DNA from: Pseudoxanthomonas composti
GTDB lineage: Bacteria; Pseudomonadota; Gammaproteobacteria; Xanthomonadales; Xanthomonadaceae
Assembly (NCBI RefSeq): GCF_004122095.1
Contig: NZ_SAWZ01000014.1
Coordinates: 1-64,000, forward strand
Direction: 5' to 3'
DNA length: 64,000 nucleotides
The notes beneath the pieces were generated by a model, which ran no database searches, was not told the DNA's origin, and saw only the letters and a list, made by a program, of their open reading frames with translations. Shown piece after piece: positions 16,624 to 25,490 of this stretch (its first letter is position 1; each line of letters opens with the position of its first letter). A program made the position numbers and the translations under genes.

Positions 16624-18074
16624 CAGAGACCCTCCTCATCGTCCAGGTCCACCACCCAGGTGTCCTTGGCGCCGCCGCCCTGGGAGGAGTTGACCACCAG
16701 CGAGCCGGCGGTCATGGCCACGCGGGTCAGCCCGCCGGTGGTCACGTAGGTGTCCTCGCGCGAGAGGATGAACGGGCGCAGGTCCAGGTGCCGCGGCGCC
16801 GGGCCGTCGTCGGTGACGATCGGCGCGGTGGACAGGTTGAGTGTGGGCTGGGCCATGTAGTTGCGCGGGTTGGCCTGGATCAGCTCACGGAACTTCTCCT
16901 GCTCGGCCTTGGTCGAGCGCGGGCCGATCAGCATGCCGTAGCCGCCGGACTCGTTGGCCGGCTTCACCACCAGCTGGTCGATGTGCTCCAGCACGTACTT
17001 GCGGTCCTTGTCGTCGTGGCACAGGTAGCTGGGCACGTTGGGCAGGATCGGCTCCTCGCCCAGGTAGTAGCGGATCATCTTGGGCACGTAGGCGAACACC
17101 ACCTTGTCGTCGGCCACGCCCGCGCCCGGCGCGTTGGCCAGCGCCACCTTGCCGGCGCGCCAGCTGCGGATCAGGCCCGGCACGCCCAGCACCGAATCGG
17201 GGTGGAACACTTCCGGATCGATGAACAGGTCGTCCACGCGGCGATAGATCACATCCACGCGCTGCGGGCCATAGACCGTGCGCATGTAGGTGCAGTCGTC
17301 CTCGGCCACGAACAGGTCCGAGCCTTCCACCAGCTCGATGCCCATGGCCTGGGCCAGGTAGGCATGCTCGAAATAAGCGCTATTGAACACGCCCGGCGTC
17401 AGCAGCGCGATCACCGGCGCATCGCCCGGGCGCGGCGACAGCGCGGCCAGGGTGTCGTAGAGCTGGCTTGGGTATTCGTCCACCGGCAGGATCGAGCTGG
17501 TCTCGAACAGCTCGGGAAACACGCGCTTGGCGACCATGCGGTTCTCCAGCATGTAGCTCACGCCGGAGGGGATGCGCAGGTTGTCTTCCAGCGCGTACAG
17601 CGTGCCGTCGCCATCGCGCACCAGGTCCGAGCCGCAGATATGCGCCCACACGCCCAGCGGTGGTTTCACGCCCACGCACTGCTGGCGAAAGTTCACCGAC
17701 TCCTCCAGCAGCATCGCCGGGAAGATGCGGTCCTTGACGATGCGCTGCTCGCCGTAGATGTCGCCGATGAACAGGTTCAGCGCCTGCATGCGCTGCTTCA
17801 GGCCGGCCTCGGTGACCTCCCACTCCTTGCGGGGGATCACCCGCGGGATCAGGTCGAACGGCAGCGTGCGGTCCACGTTGCGGCCGTCGGAGTACACGGT
17901 GAAGGTGATGCCCATGACCCGGGCGATGACGTCTGCGGCAAGCTGGCGTTCGGCCAGTTCGCGGCCGGACAGGCCGGCGAGGTACTCCACCAGGCGGCGC
18001 GCGGCGGGGCGTGGCCGGCCATCGGCCTGGATCAGCTCGTCATACGTGGAAGTCCGATACTTCTCCCAGTCCAT
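16623..18074 (-). CDS. Circularly permuted type-2 ATP-grasp protein (Anbu-associated)
   Basis: 483 residues. Family motifs include VKPPLGVWAHICGSDLVRDGDG, YALEDNLRIPSGVSYMLENR and the late VVKPANESGGYGM and GLTRVAM segments. The permuted ATP-grasp fold suggests a carboxylate-amine ligase, possibly peptide bond forming. The ATG at 18074 starts at MDWEKYRTSTYDEL, which aligns with the family N-terminus; upstream codons in frame are not conserved-looking. First gene of the leftward trio with alpha-E and the PH-like gene, opposed to Anbu. Confidence 0.92.
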   Translation of the reverse strand: MDWEKYRTSTYDELIQADGRPRPAARRLVEYLAGLSGRELAERQLAADVIARVMGITFTVYSDGRNVDRTLPFDLIPRVIPRKEWEVTEAGLKQRMQALNLFIGDIYGEQRIVKDRIFPAMLLEESVNFRQQCVGVKPPLGVWAHICGSDLVRDGDGTLYALEDNLRIPSGVSYMLENRMVAKRVFPELFETSSILPVDEYPSQLYDTLAALSPRPGDAPVIALLTPGVFNSAYFEHAYLAQAMGIELVEGSDLFVAEDDCTYMRTVYGPQRVDVIYRRVDDLFIDPEVFHPDSVLGVPGLIRSWRAGKVALANAPGAGVADDKVVFAYVPKMIRYYLGEEPILPNVPSYLCHDDKDRKYVLEHIDQLVVKPANESGGYGMLIGPRSTKAEQEKFRELIQANPRNYMAQPTLNLSTAPIVTDDGPAPRHLDLRPFILSREDTYVTTGGLTRVAMTAGSLVVNSSQGGGAKDTWVVDLDDEEGL

Positions 18075-18296
18075 TCGCTCCGTTCCGGTGCCGTGCGCGC
18101 CACCGGGCCGTGCCGCTGCAGGTGGATCGAACATGCCCGCCGGGGCCGCAAGCGTCAAGCGTTTCTGCGATGGTCGACACATCGCGGCGCTGGCCGCGGC
18201 ACCGGCCCGGCATCTACCGAGGCCGGCGCCGCGCATCGGACGCCCACACGTGGCGCACTACAATCCCGCGCTCACAGTCCTGATGCGGGTCGACCG

Positions 18297-19040
18297 ATGA
18301 CGCCACACGCCCCTCCTGTCGCCCTGGTCACCGGCGCGGCCCGCCGCATCGGCGCGGAGATCGCCCGCGCCCTGCATGCCGATGGCTACCGGGTGGTCCT
18401 GCACTACCGCGGCTCGCAACAGGCCGCGCAGGCCCTGCAGGCCGAACTGGAGGCCGCACGGGCGGACAGCACGCTACTGGTGCAGGCCGACCTGGCGCAG
18501 CTGGATGCGCTCGCTGCGATGGTCCAGGCCACGATGGCGCGCTTCGGCCGGCTGGATGCGTTGGTCAACAACGCCTCGGCCTACTACGCCACGCCGGTAG
18601 GCCAGGCCACGGCCGAGCACTGGGACGACCTGTTCGCCTCCAACGCGCGTGGGCCATTCTTTCTTTCGCAGGCGGCCGCGCCGCACCTGCGCGCCAGCGG
18701 CGGGGCCATCGTCAACCTGGCCGACATCTACGCCGAGCGCCCCCTGCCGCAGCACACCGTCTACTGCATGGCCAAGGCCGCCCTGGTGATGATGACGCGC
18801 TCGCTGGCGCGCGAACTGGCGCCACAGGTGCGCGTCAACGCCATCGCCCCTGGCAACATCCTGTGGTCGGACAACCCGGTCAAGGCCGACACCGAGGCCA
18901 TGCTGCACGAGCGCGTGGCCCTGCAACGCCAGGGCAGCCCCCAGGCTATCGTTTCGACCGTGCGCTGGCTGCTGACCGGCAACGACTATGTCACCGGGCA
19001 GGTAGTGGCGGTGGATGGGGGGCGGCTGTTGTATGTCTAG
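18297..19040 (+). CDS. Pteridine reductase (SDR family, PTR1/FolM-like)
   Basis: 247 residues. The NADPH-binding motif is TGAARRIG (about 13-20), with Arg where classical SDRs have Gly, which is typical of pteridine reductases. NNAS and the YxxxK pair in VYCMAKAAL are the remaining SDR active-site landmarks, and VAVDGG is near the C-terminus. The enzyme would reduce dihydropterins or dihydrobiopterin/folate with NADPH. Convergent with folK and folB, which supports the pterin assignment. Confidence 0.88.
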   Translation: MTPHAPPVALVTGAARRIGAEIARALHADGYRVVLHYRGSQQAAQALQAELEAARADSTLLVQADLAQLDALAAMVQATMARFGRLDALVNNASAYYATPVGQATAEHWDDLFASNARGPFFLSQAAAPHLRASGGAIVNLADIYAERPLPQHTVYCMAKAALVMMTRSLARELAPQVRVNAIAPGNILWSDNPVKADTEAMLHERVALQRQGSPQAIVSTVRWLLTGNDYVTGQVVAVDGGRLLYV

Positions 19041-19182
19041 TGAGGAACGAGTGGAGAGGAACGAGGAACGAGTGCTAGAGGCAGGAACGAGTGAGAAGGA
19101 ACGAGAAACGAGTGTCCGCCGCCACGGCGGCGTCTGCCTTGCTTTCACTCGTTCCTCGTTTCTCGTTTCTCGTTTCTAGCTT
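19038..19182. repeat. Inverted array of GAGGAACGAG/GAGAAACGAG repeats between convergent genes (locus B)
   Basis: Forward GAGGAACGAG/GAGAAACGAG copies (about 19041-19115) are followed by a short GC hairpin and reverse copies (about 19145-19178). It fills the whole space between the pteridine reductase stop and the folK stop. The reverse half starts GCTTTCACTCGTTCCTCG, identical to locus C at 31153, so the two arrays are related rather than chance low complexity. Confidence 0.85.
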
Positions 19183-19602
19183 CTAGCGCCTCACCACGCG
19201 CCCCACCAACTCCCGGAACAACGCGTGCTCCAGCTTGCCGGCGTTCTCCCACAGCATCCGGCCCTGGGCGTCGCATTCGCCGACCAGGTCGATGTCGATG
19301 GCGCAGGCGCCTTCGCCCTCGCCGCGGCCCAGCCGCTGCTCCAGCGTCTTGAGCCAGGCGCCGAAGGCCTCGCGCGGCAGGCTGGAGGCGAACAGCAGGG
19401 CCTGGTTGACGTAGCGGTCGCCGTCGCCGGGCACCACGCTGTCGGCGTGCACCACGCCCGAGCGCGCCAGCACCTTGCCGCGCTGCTTGAGCAGGTCGCG
19501 CGCGCGTCGCAGCTGCTGCTCGCGGCGGGACTCGCCCGCCTCGGCCACCGGCGAGCTCGCGCTGCCCAGCAGCAGGATGTAGCGATAGGTTTCGGTGCTC
19601 AT
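19183..19602 (-). CDS. folK: HPPK-like hydroxymethyldihydropterin pyrophosphokinase
   Basis: 139 residues. The N-terminal ILLLGSAS, the RYVNQALLFAS strand and the AIDIDLV motif match the HPPK fold (family consensus DLDLL), and the spacing fits a short, divergent FolK. It would transfer pyrophosphate from ATP to 6-hydroxymethyldihydropterin in folate synthesis. It is coupled to folB by a 4-bp ATGA overlap, giving the order tsaD-folB-folK. A second canonical folK elsewhere in the genome is possible because this one is diverged. Confidence 0.78.
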   Translation of the reverse strand: MSTETYRYILLLGSASSPVAEAGESRREQQLRRARDLLKQRGKVLARSGVVHADSVVPGDGDRYVNQALLFASSLPREAFGAWLKTLEQRLGRGEGEGACAIDIDLVGECDAQGRMLWENAGKLEHALFRELVGRVVRR

Positions 19603-19985
19603 GCGCGCTCCCGCTGCCGCGTGATCTGCACGCCCACGCCGCCTCGGGCGGCGGGCACGGCATGGGGTTTGGTGACACGCAGGGCAATGGCGTGCATCGG
19701 AAATTCGGCCAGCAGCTGCGCGGCGATGTGCTCGGCCAGCGCCTCCACCAACTGGTACTGCGATTGCGCGCACAGCACGGCGATGCGCTCGGACACGGCC
19801 GCGTAGTCGATGGTGTCGCCCAGCGCGTCGCTGGCGCCGGCAGGGCGGTTGTCCTTGGCCATGCGTACATCGAAACGCAGCGGCTGCGGCGCACCGCGCT
19901 CGAAGTCGTAGACGCCGATCAGCGCCTGCACCTGCAGGTCGTCGATGAAGATCTCATCGCTACCCTGGAAAGGATCGACGCTCAT
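19599..19985 (-). CDS. folB: Dihydroneopterin aldolase
   Basis: 128 residues, the normal size. [20 protein letters not shown] is the family N-terminal signature (IGV.. E), and VEALAEHIA holds the conserved active-site Glu/His region. It cleaves dihydroneopterin to 6-hydroxymethyldihydropterin, the folK substrate. The start overlaps the tsaD stop (ATGA) and the stop overlaps the folK start (ATGA). Confidence 0.92.
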   Translation of the reverse strand: MSVDPFQGSDEIFIDDLQVQALIGVYDFERGAPQPLRFDVRMAKDNRPAGASDALGDTIDYAAVSERIAVLCAQSQYQLVEALAEHIAAQLLAEFPMHAIALRVTKPHAVPAARGGVGVQITRQRERA

Positions 19986-21016
19986 GCCGGCGCCACCGGC
20001 GAAAGCTGGGCCATGTCCCAGCGCGGGGTGACCTTCACCTGCGCGTCGTCGTGCTGGCCGGCCTGCAGGCGCAGCGCGCCAGCGAAGGCGATCATCGCGC
20101 CGTTGTCGGTGCACAGCGCCGGGCGCGGGAAGCACACCCGACCGCCGCGACGCTGCGCCATGTCCTGCAGCTTGGCGCGCAGGCGCTTGTTGGCGCCCAC
20201 GCCACCGGCCACCACCAGCACATCGCTACCGGCCGCATCCAGTGCGCGCTGGCATTTGATCGCCAGCGTATCGACCACCGCGTCCTCGAACCCGCGCGCG
20301 ATATCGGCCCGCGTGGTCTCGCCCTGGTCGCTGTCGCGCCAGGCCAGCAGCACCTGGGTCTTCAAGCCGGAGAAGCTGAAATCCAGCCCCGGGCGATCGG
20401 TCATCGGTCGCGAGAACTTGAAGGCGCCGGGGGTTCCGGCCTCGGCCAGCTTGGCCAGCTGCGGACCGCCTGGATACGGCAGGCCCATCAACTTGGCGGT
20501 CTTGTCGAAGGCCTCGCCGGCGGCATCGTCCAGCGTCTCGCCCAGCAGGCGATAGCGGCCGATCTCCTCCACCGCCACCAGCTGGGTGTGGCCACCGGAC
20601 ACCAGCAACGCCACGAACGGCGCCTGCGGCGGATCGTCTTCCATCAGCGGGGCCAGCAGGTGGCCTTCCATGTGGTGCACGCCGATGGCCGGCAGCTCCA
20701 GCGCCCAGGCCAGCGCCCGCGCCACGCCGGCGCCGACCAGCAGCGCGCCCACCAGGCCCGGGCCCGCGGTGTAGGCCACGCCGTCCAGCTCGCGCGTGGA
20801 CAAGCCGGCCTCGGCCAGGGTCTGGCGGATCAGCGGCAAGAGTTTGCGCACGTGGTCGCGGCTGGCCAGCTCGGGGACCACGCCGCCGTATTCGGCGTGC
20901 AGCGCGATCTGGCTGTAGACCGCGTGCGCGCGCAATGCCTGCACGCCGGACAGCGCGGTGTCGTAGACCGCCACGCCGGTCTCGTCACAGGAGGTTTCGA
21001 TGCCAAGGACTTTCAT
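19982..21016 (-). CDS. tsaD: tRNA N6-adenosine threonylcarbamoyltransferase TsaD
   Basis: 344 residues of the Kae1/TsaD ASKHA family. [19 protein letters not shown] is the canonical N-terminus; HHMEGHL supplies the two metal-binding His, and LVSGGHTQL and [10 protein letters not shown] are further family motifs. With TsaB/C/E it makes the t6A modification at position 37 of ANN-decoding tRNAs. Divergent from rpsU, a very common arrangement in proteobacteria. Confidence 0.97.
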   Translation of the reverse strand: MKVLGIETSCDETGVAVYDTALSGVQALRAHAVYSQIALHAEYGGVVPELASRDHVRKLLPLIRQTLAEAGLSTRELDGVAYTAGPGLVGALLVGAGVARALAWALELPAIGVHHMEGHLLAPLMEDDPPQAPFVALLVSGGHTQLVAVEEIGRYRLLGETLDDAAGEAFDKTAKLMGLPYPGGPQLAKLAEAGTPGAFKFSRPMTDRPGLDFSFSGLKTQVLLAWRDSDQGETTRADIARGFEDAVVDTLAIKCQRALDAAGSDVLVVAGGVGANKRLRAKLQDMAQRRGGRVCFPRPALCTDNGAMIAFAGALRLQAGQHDDAQVKVTPRWDMAQLSPVAPA

Positions 21017-21061
21017 GACGTGCAGGATGGGGCCAGATGGCCGCCGATGCCAGTGGCGGGC

Positions 21062-21090
21062 TTGCGCGGGGCCGTGCGCGCCGCTATAGT
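21062..21090 (+). promoter_or_regulatory. Promoter for rpsU
   Basis: TTGCGC (21062-21067) and TATAGT (21085-21090) are separated by exactly 17 bp, a good sigma-70 match. The -10 ends 48 bp before the rpsU start codon. Confidence 0.65.
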
Positions 21091-21138
21091 GCGCGGCTCA
21101 CCGGGTTTGTGCCCGGTCATTTGTGTCCCGGAGATTCC

Positions 21139-21354
21139 ATGCCCAGCGTCAAAGTCCGCGAAAACGAGCCTTTTGAATTTGCGCTCCGCCGCTTCAAGCG
21201 CACCTGCGAGAAGGCCGGCGTGTTGGCCGAAACCCGTAAGCGCGAGTTCTACGAGAAGCCGACCCAGGAGCGCAAGCGCAAGGCTGCCGCCGCGGTCAAG
21301 CGCCAGATGCGTCGCTCCTCGCGCGACGTCACCAAGCGCCAGCGCCTGTACTGA
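21139..21354 (+). CDS. rpsU: 30S ribosomal protein S21
   Basis: 71 residues, highly basic, with the family core [20 protein letters not shown] and an Arg/Lys-rich tail. S21 binds the 30S platform near the 16S 3' end and aids initiation. GGAG lies 5 bp before the ATG at 21139. It is followed by its own terminator. Confidence 0.98.
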   Translation: MPSVKVRENEPFEFALRRFKRTCEKAGVLAETRKREFYEKPTQERKRKAAAAVKRQMRRSSRDVTKRQRLY

Positions 21355-21420
21355 GCGACGGCACGGTGGCTGCTGGCGCGCGCCTTCATTGGGGCGATGC
21401 GCTGGTTGTTCTGCCAAAAG

Positions 21421-21450
21421 GCCGGCACGCGCAAGCGTCGCCGGCTTTTT
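21421..21450 (+). terminator. Rho-independent terminator after rpsU
   Basis: The stem GCCGGC/GCCGGC continues as ACGC/GCGT with one bulged C and a GCAA loop, followed by TTTTT at 21446-21450. It separates rpsU from yqeY and allows S21 to be made in excess of the downstream genes. Confidence 0.9.
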
Positions 21451-21545
21451 GTCGTTCCTGAAGTTCCTGGCTGGTCGCCCGCCGCCGCGCACATCCGCCG
21501 CTGGCCACGCGCCCTAGCCCTTCGCCCCCGTCCTAGAGATCCGCC

Positions 21546-21992
21546 ATGAGCCTCAAAGCCCAACTGACCAACGACATGAAGGCCGCCATGAAGGCCGGCG
21601 AAAAGGACCGCCTGGGCGTGATCCGCCTGATCAATGCGGCGATCAAGCAGCGCGAGGTGGACGAGCGCATCGAGCTGGACGATGCCGCGGTGCTGGCCGT
21701 GCTGGAGAAGATGGTCAAGCAGCGCAAGGATTCGGTGACCCAGTACGAGGCGGCCAATCGCGAGGACCTGGCCGCCGTGGAGCGCGCCGAGCTGGCGATC
21801 ATCGACGGCTACCTGCCGGCCAAGCTGGACGAGGCAGCCATTGCCGCGGCGATCGATGCGGCCATCGCCCAGACCGGCGCCAGCGGCGCGGCCGACATGG
21901 GCAAGCTGATGGGCGTGCTGAAGCCGCAGCTGGCGGGCCAGGCCGACATGGGCCTGGTGTCCAAGCTGGTGAAGGCCAAGCTGGCCGGCTGA
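21546..21992 (+). CDS. yqeY: YqeY / GatB-like domain protein
   Basis: 148 residues, all helical, with an N-terminal MSLKAQLTNDMKAAMKAGEK and the late GKLMGVLKPQLAGQADMGLVS typical of the GatB/Yqey family. The domain is shared with the tail of amidotransferase GatB, where it contacts tRNA; the free-standing protein has no settled function. Its usual place between rpsU and dnaG is kept here. Confidence 0.93.
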   Translation: MSLKAQLTNDMKAAMKAGEKDRLGVIRLINAAIKQREVDERIELDDAAVLAVLEKMVKQRKDSVTQYEAANREDLAAVERAELAIIDGYLPAKLDEAAIAAAIDAAIAQTGASGAADMGKLMGVLKPQLAGQADMGLVSKLVKAKLAG

Positions 21993-22142
21993 CTGCCCCG
22001 CCGGCAGCAAGTGGTGCGCCGCCCGACGGCGCAAACGCAAACGGTTCCCATCTACAATGAAGGCGCGGCCTAGTCCTGGGCTGCGCCTTTCGCTTGATGG
22101 GATCTCGCTCGTGGTCTTTTCCCGCACCCGTGTCGCTGCCAC

Positions 22143-22442
22143 ATGCTGACCGGTTCCCTGCCGACAACGGCTTACCTAGCGCTCGGCGCCGCCGCGGCAC
22201 TGTGCTTCTACCTGGCCAGCCCGCATCAGCGCTTGCGGCCCGCGCTGCATCGCCATGCGCGGCCGCTGCGCGTGGCCGGGTGGCTGCTGTGTCTGGCCGG
22301 CCTTGGCGCGGCCATGCAGGCCCTGGGGCCATGGGCCGGGGTGTTCGCAGGTTTGACCGTCTTCATGCTGGCCGCCGTGCTGCTGCCCTACCTGGACGTT
22401 GGGTGCCGCCAGCGCGCCGGAAAGAACAATCATGTGGGGTAA
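22143..22442 (+). CDS. DUF3325 small membrane protein
   Basis: 99 residues, three hydrophobic segments (about 8-25, 43-58, 65-86). DUF3325, DUF3649 and PepSY-TM genes form a recurring trio near TonB-dependent siderophore receptors in proteobacteria. This one overlaps the next gene by 11 bp, so the trio is one transcription unit. A TACAAT -10-like box lies at 22053-22058. Function unknown; iron-linked by association only. Confidence 0.72.
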   Translation: MLTGSLPTTAYLALGAAAALCFYLASPHQRLRPALHRHARPLRVAGWLLCLAGLGAAMQALGPWAGVFAGLTVFMLAAVLLPYLDVGCRQRAGKNNHVG

Positions 22443-22707
22443 GTCGCTGGCCGCCGCGCTGCTGGGCCTGCCGCTGTCCACCGGCCTGATCGGCCTGATC
22501 GCGCTGCTGTGGCCCGGCCCGCTGGAACGCCATACCCTGCCGCTGCTGTTGTTGTCCTTCCCGGTGTGGATCGGCGTGATGTCGGCGGCCTTCGCCTGCC
22601 GCAGCGGCGCGCGCGCATGGCTGTGGCTGGGCGGGGCGACCGTGCTGGTGTTCGCCGCGCTTTACCTGGTCAAGGCCGCCGGCTGGGCCACGGAGCTGCC
22701 CGCATGA
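22432..22707 (+). CDS. DUF3649 small membrane protein
   Basis: 91 residues, three hydrophobic segments, beginning MWGKSLAAALLGLPLSTG. It is the middle member of the DUF3325-DUF3649-PepSY trio. Its stop overlaps the PepSY gene start by 4 bp (ATGA). Role unknown; by family association an inner-membrane partner in siderophore-iron handling. Confidence 0.7.
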   Translation: MWGKSLAAALLGLPLSTGLIGLIALLWPGPLERHTLPLLLLSFPVWIGVMSAAFACRSGARAWLWLGGATVLVFAALYLVKAAGWATELPA

Positions 22708-24266
22708 AGGCCGCCACCCTGCGCAGTTTCCTGGCCGTGCACACCTGGGTCGGGCTGGTCGCCGGCATGGCCTTGTTCATCGCCTTCTATGCCGGGGCCT
22801 TCAGCGTCTTCACCCACGAGCTGAGCGACTGGGCGCCACGCCCGGCCACCGCCGCCCCGGCCGAAGACGCCCCGGCCGCGCTGGCACGCGCGCAGACCCT
22901 GGTGGACACCATGCTGCGGCAGCGCCCCGCCGCGCGCGAGGCGATGTTCCTGGTGCTGGCCGGCGACCATGGCCCGGTGCCGCGCCTGTTCCACCAGCCG
23001 CCCGGCGGCAAGGACACCTTCCAGTACCAGCTGGACGAGACCGGCACGCTGGTGACCCTGCCCCAGCGCACCGGCTTCGTCGATTTCCTCTACGACCTGC
23101 ATTTCACCGCTGGCCTGCCGCGCCAGTTCGGCACCTACCTGTTCGGCGTGGTGTGCCTCCTCTACGGGCTGGCGCTGGTGTCGGGCGTGGTGATCTATGC
23201 GCCGGTGTTCTTGAAGGATCTGTTCGCCCTGCGCGCGGGCCCCAACCTCAAGCGCCTGTGGCAGGACGCGCACAACGTGATCGGCATGCTGTCCCTGCCC
23301 TTCCACGTGATCTTCGCCTGGTCCGGCGCGGTGCTGACGCTGGGCGTGCTGCTGTTGGCGCCGTTCCAGTACCTGGTGTTCGGCGGCAAGCTGATGCAGG
23401 TGCTGCAGTCGGATTTCGAAGTGGTGCCGCACGTGGCCCCGGCCCATGTCGCCCGTCCCACGCTGCCGGTGGCCGAGTTGATCGCACGCGCGCAGCGGGC
23501 CCTGCCCGGGCTGCAGGTCGAATCGATCGCGTATCACGACAGCGGCGATGCCAACGCGCGGGTGGAGCTGTACGGCGAGGTCGACCAGCGCCATCTCAAC
23601 ACCATGGGCGTGGTCGCCTTGAACGGCGCCAGTGGGCAGGTGCTGCGCGTGATCGACCCGCGCACCATGTCGCCGGGCACGGCCTGGCTGCGCGGCATCC
23701 AGGCGCTGCACTTCGGCAACTTCGGCCATGCGCCGGTGAAGTGGCTCTACCTGCTGCTGGGCCTGGGCGGGGCCTTCCTGTTCTACAGCGGCAACCTGCT
23801 GTGGATCGAGGCGCGCCGCAAGCGTCGCCAGCCGCAGCAGCCCCTGCGCACGCAGGTGATGGCGCGGCTGACGCTGGGCATCTGCCTGGGCTGCATCGCC
23901 GGGGTCTCGGCATTGTTCATCGCCGGCGCGCTGCTGCCGGCCTCGCAGGCGGCGCTGGCCTATTACGCGGTGTTCGGCCTGGTGCTGCTGTGGGCACTGC
24001 TGCGCCCGGCCGCGCGCGGCGCGAGCGAGCTGCTGGCGCTCTGCGCGCTGATCACCGCGGCCATTCCCATGGCCGGCTGGCTGGGCACCGGCGAGCATCT
24101 GATCGCCGCAGCGGTGCACGGCCATGGCGCCCGGTTCTGGATCGGCGCGCTGGCGCTGCTGCTGGCCGCCGCGTATGCGCGCATGGCGCTGGCCAGTTGG
24201 CGCCGCGCGCGCAGCGCCGATGCCAACAGCGTGTGGGCGCACGCACCCAGGACACACACGCGCTGA
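22704..24266 (+). CDS. PepSY-associated transmembrane protein (putative iron-siderophore reductase type)
   Basis: 520 residues. The N-terminal LRSFLAVHTWVGLVAGMALF helix, the large periplasmic PepSY region (about 50-150), paired membrane helices with conserved His (HNVIGMLSLPFHVIFAWSG and ALHFGNFGHAPVKWLY) and a C-terminal helical bundle match PepSY-TM proteins; some family members are ferrisiderophore reductases that use membrane heme. Third gene of the trio. There is no siderophore receptor or Fur-box-like site that I can see nearby, so the iron link rests on the family. Confidence 0.8.
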   Translation: MKAATLRSFLAVHTWVGLVAGMALFIAFYAGAFSVFTHELSDWAPRPATAAPAEDAPAALARAQTLVDTMLRQRPAAREAMFLVLAGDHGPVPRLFHQPPGGKDTFQYQLDETGTLVTLPQRTGFVDFLYDLHFTAGLPRQFGTYLFGVVCLLYGLALVSGVVIYAPVFLKDLFALRAGPNLKRLWQDAHNVIGMLSLPFHVIFAWSGAVLTLGVLLLAPFQYLVFGGKLMQVLQSDFEVVPHVAPAHVARPTLPVAELIARAQRALPGLQVESIAYHDSGDANARVELYGEVDQRHLNTMGVVALNGASGQVLRVIDPRTMSPGTAWLRGIQALHFGNFGHAPVKWLYLLLGLGGAFLFYSGNLLWIEARRKRRQPQQPLRTQVMARLTLGICLGCIAGVSALFIAGALLPASQAALAYYAVFGLVLLWALLRPAARGASELLALCALITAAIPMAGWLGTGEHLIAAAVHGHGARFWIGALALLLAAAYARMALASWRRARSADANSVWAHAPRTHTR

Positions 24267-24329
24267 ACACCATGCTCACTGGGCGATGACAGCCTGCTGG
24301 GGCATGCTCGGTGACGTGTTCGTTTCCCT

Positions 24330-25340
24330 GTGACCGCGCTGCCAACCGTGCCCCTGCTGCCTTCCACCGACCGCTTCCAGCACCGCCTGCAACAGCTGCA
24401 GGACAGCCTGCCGGTGGCCATGGCCAAGCGCTTCTCCGACAGCGACCTGATGACACAGGCCGCGGCGCTGACTTTCTATGCCCTGCTGTCGCTGGCCCCA
24501 CTGCTGGTGCTGCTGCTGTGGATCGTGGCCTCGTTGTATCCGCCGGCGCAGGACGAGCTGCTGCGGCAGATTGCCGGCCTGGCCGGGCCTGAGGCGGGCG
24601 CGGTAGCCCGCACCGTGCTCACCAATGCCAAGGACCAGCCCAGCATCGGCTCGCTGGCCGGGTTGTGGAGCACGCTGCTGCTGTTCGTCGGTGCCACCGC
24701 GGTCTTCGCCAGGCTGCAGGCCGCGCTCAACCTGATCTTCTTCACCGACCGCCAGGAGTTGGGCGGCGGCATCAAGGAGTTCCTGAAGAAGCGCGTGTTC
24801 TCCTTCGGTGTGGTGCTGGGGCTGGGCTTCCTGCTGATCGTGTCGATGATGGCGGCCACCGCGCTGCAGGTGATGTTGGCCAACGTGCCCTCTCTGCTTC
24901 CGGCACTGGGCAATGGCCTGACCTTCGCGCTGTATGCGGCCGCGTTCGGCTTCCTCTACCACTACCTGCCCGACCGCCCGGTGGAATGGCGGCAGGCGCT
25001 GCTGGGGGGCGTGATCACCGCCGGCCTGTTCATCGCCGGGCGCTACGGCATTGGCCTGTATCTGTCGCAGACCGATCCGGGCAGCGCCTACGGCGCGATG
25101 GGGGCGATGGTGATCATGCTGGTGTGGTTGTACTACGCCACGGTGGTGTTCTTCGTCGGCGCCCTGATCACGGCGGTCATCGACGAGCGCATGGACCAGC
25201 GTGCCGCGCACCGGGCCGCCGAGCGCGAGGCCAAGCTGCGCCAGAGCACGGTGACCAGCGCAGCGGCGGTGGATCCGGATTCGCAACCGCTGCCTGCGCA
25301 GGACGTACTGTTGCACAAGGACGCCGCGCCAAGGGCCTGA
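24330..25340 (+). CDS. YihY/BrkB-family membrane protein
   Basis: 336 residues with six hydrophobic segments. MTQAAALTFYALLSLAPLL, GASAYGAMGAM-type (GSAYGAMGAMVIMLVWLYY) and the late VFFVGALITAV are BrkB/YihY signatures. These are inner-membrane proteins once misannotated as RNase BN; function is unclear. A GTG at 24330 is the likely start, although an in-frame ATG at 24420 is also possible. It lies between the PepSY gene and dnaG. Confidence 0.82.
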   Translation: MTALPTVPLLPSTDRFQHRLQQLQDSLPVAMAKRFSDSDLMTQAAALTFYALLSLAPLLVLLLWIVASLYPPAQDELLRQIAGLAGPEAGAVARTVLTNAKDQPSIGSLAGLWSTLLLFVGATAVFARLQAALNLIFFTDRQELGGGIKEFLKKRVFSFGVVLGLGFLLIVSMMAATALQVMLANVPSLLPALGNGLTFALYAAAFGFLYHYLPDRPVEWRQALLGGVITAGLFIAGRYGIGLYLSQTDPGSAYGAMGAMVIMLVWLYYATVVFFVGALITAVIDERMDQRAAHRAAEREAKLRQSTVTSAAAVDPDSQPLPAQDVLLHKDAAPRA

Positions 25341-25490
25341 GCGCGCAGGCCCCGCGCAACGCCGGAGTTGCCCGCCGCTGGTGGCTCGGATCGAGCCAGG
25401 ACCTGGCCAGACGCCTGGAATAGCACCGACCACGGCAGCACTGGGCTGCCGGCTCCTGGCTTGACGCCCATGGCATCCTAGTGGCCTGCC

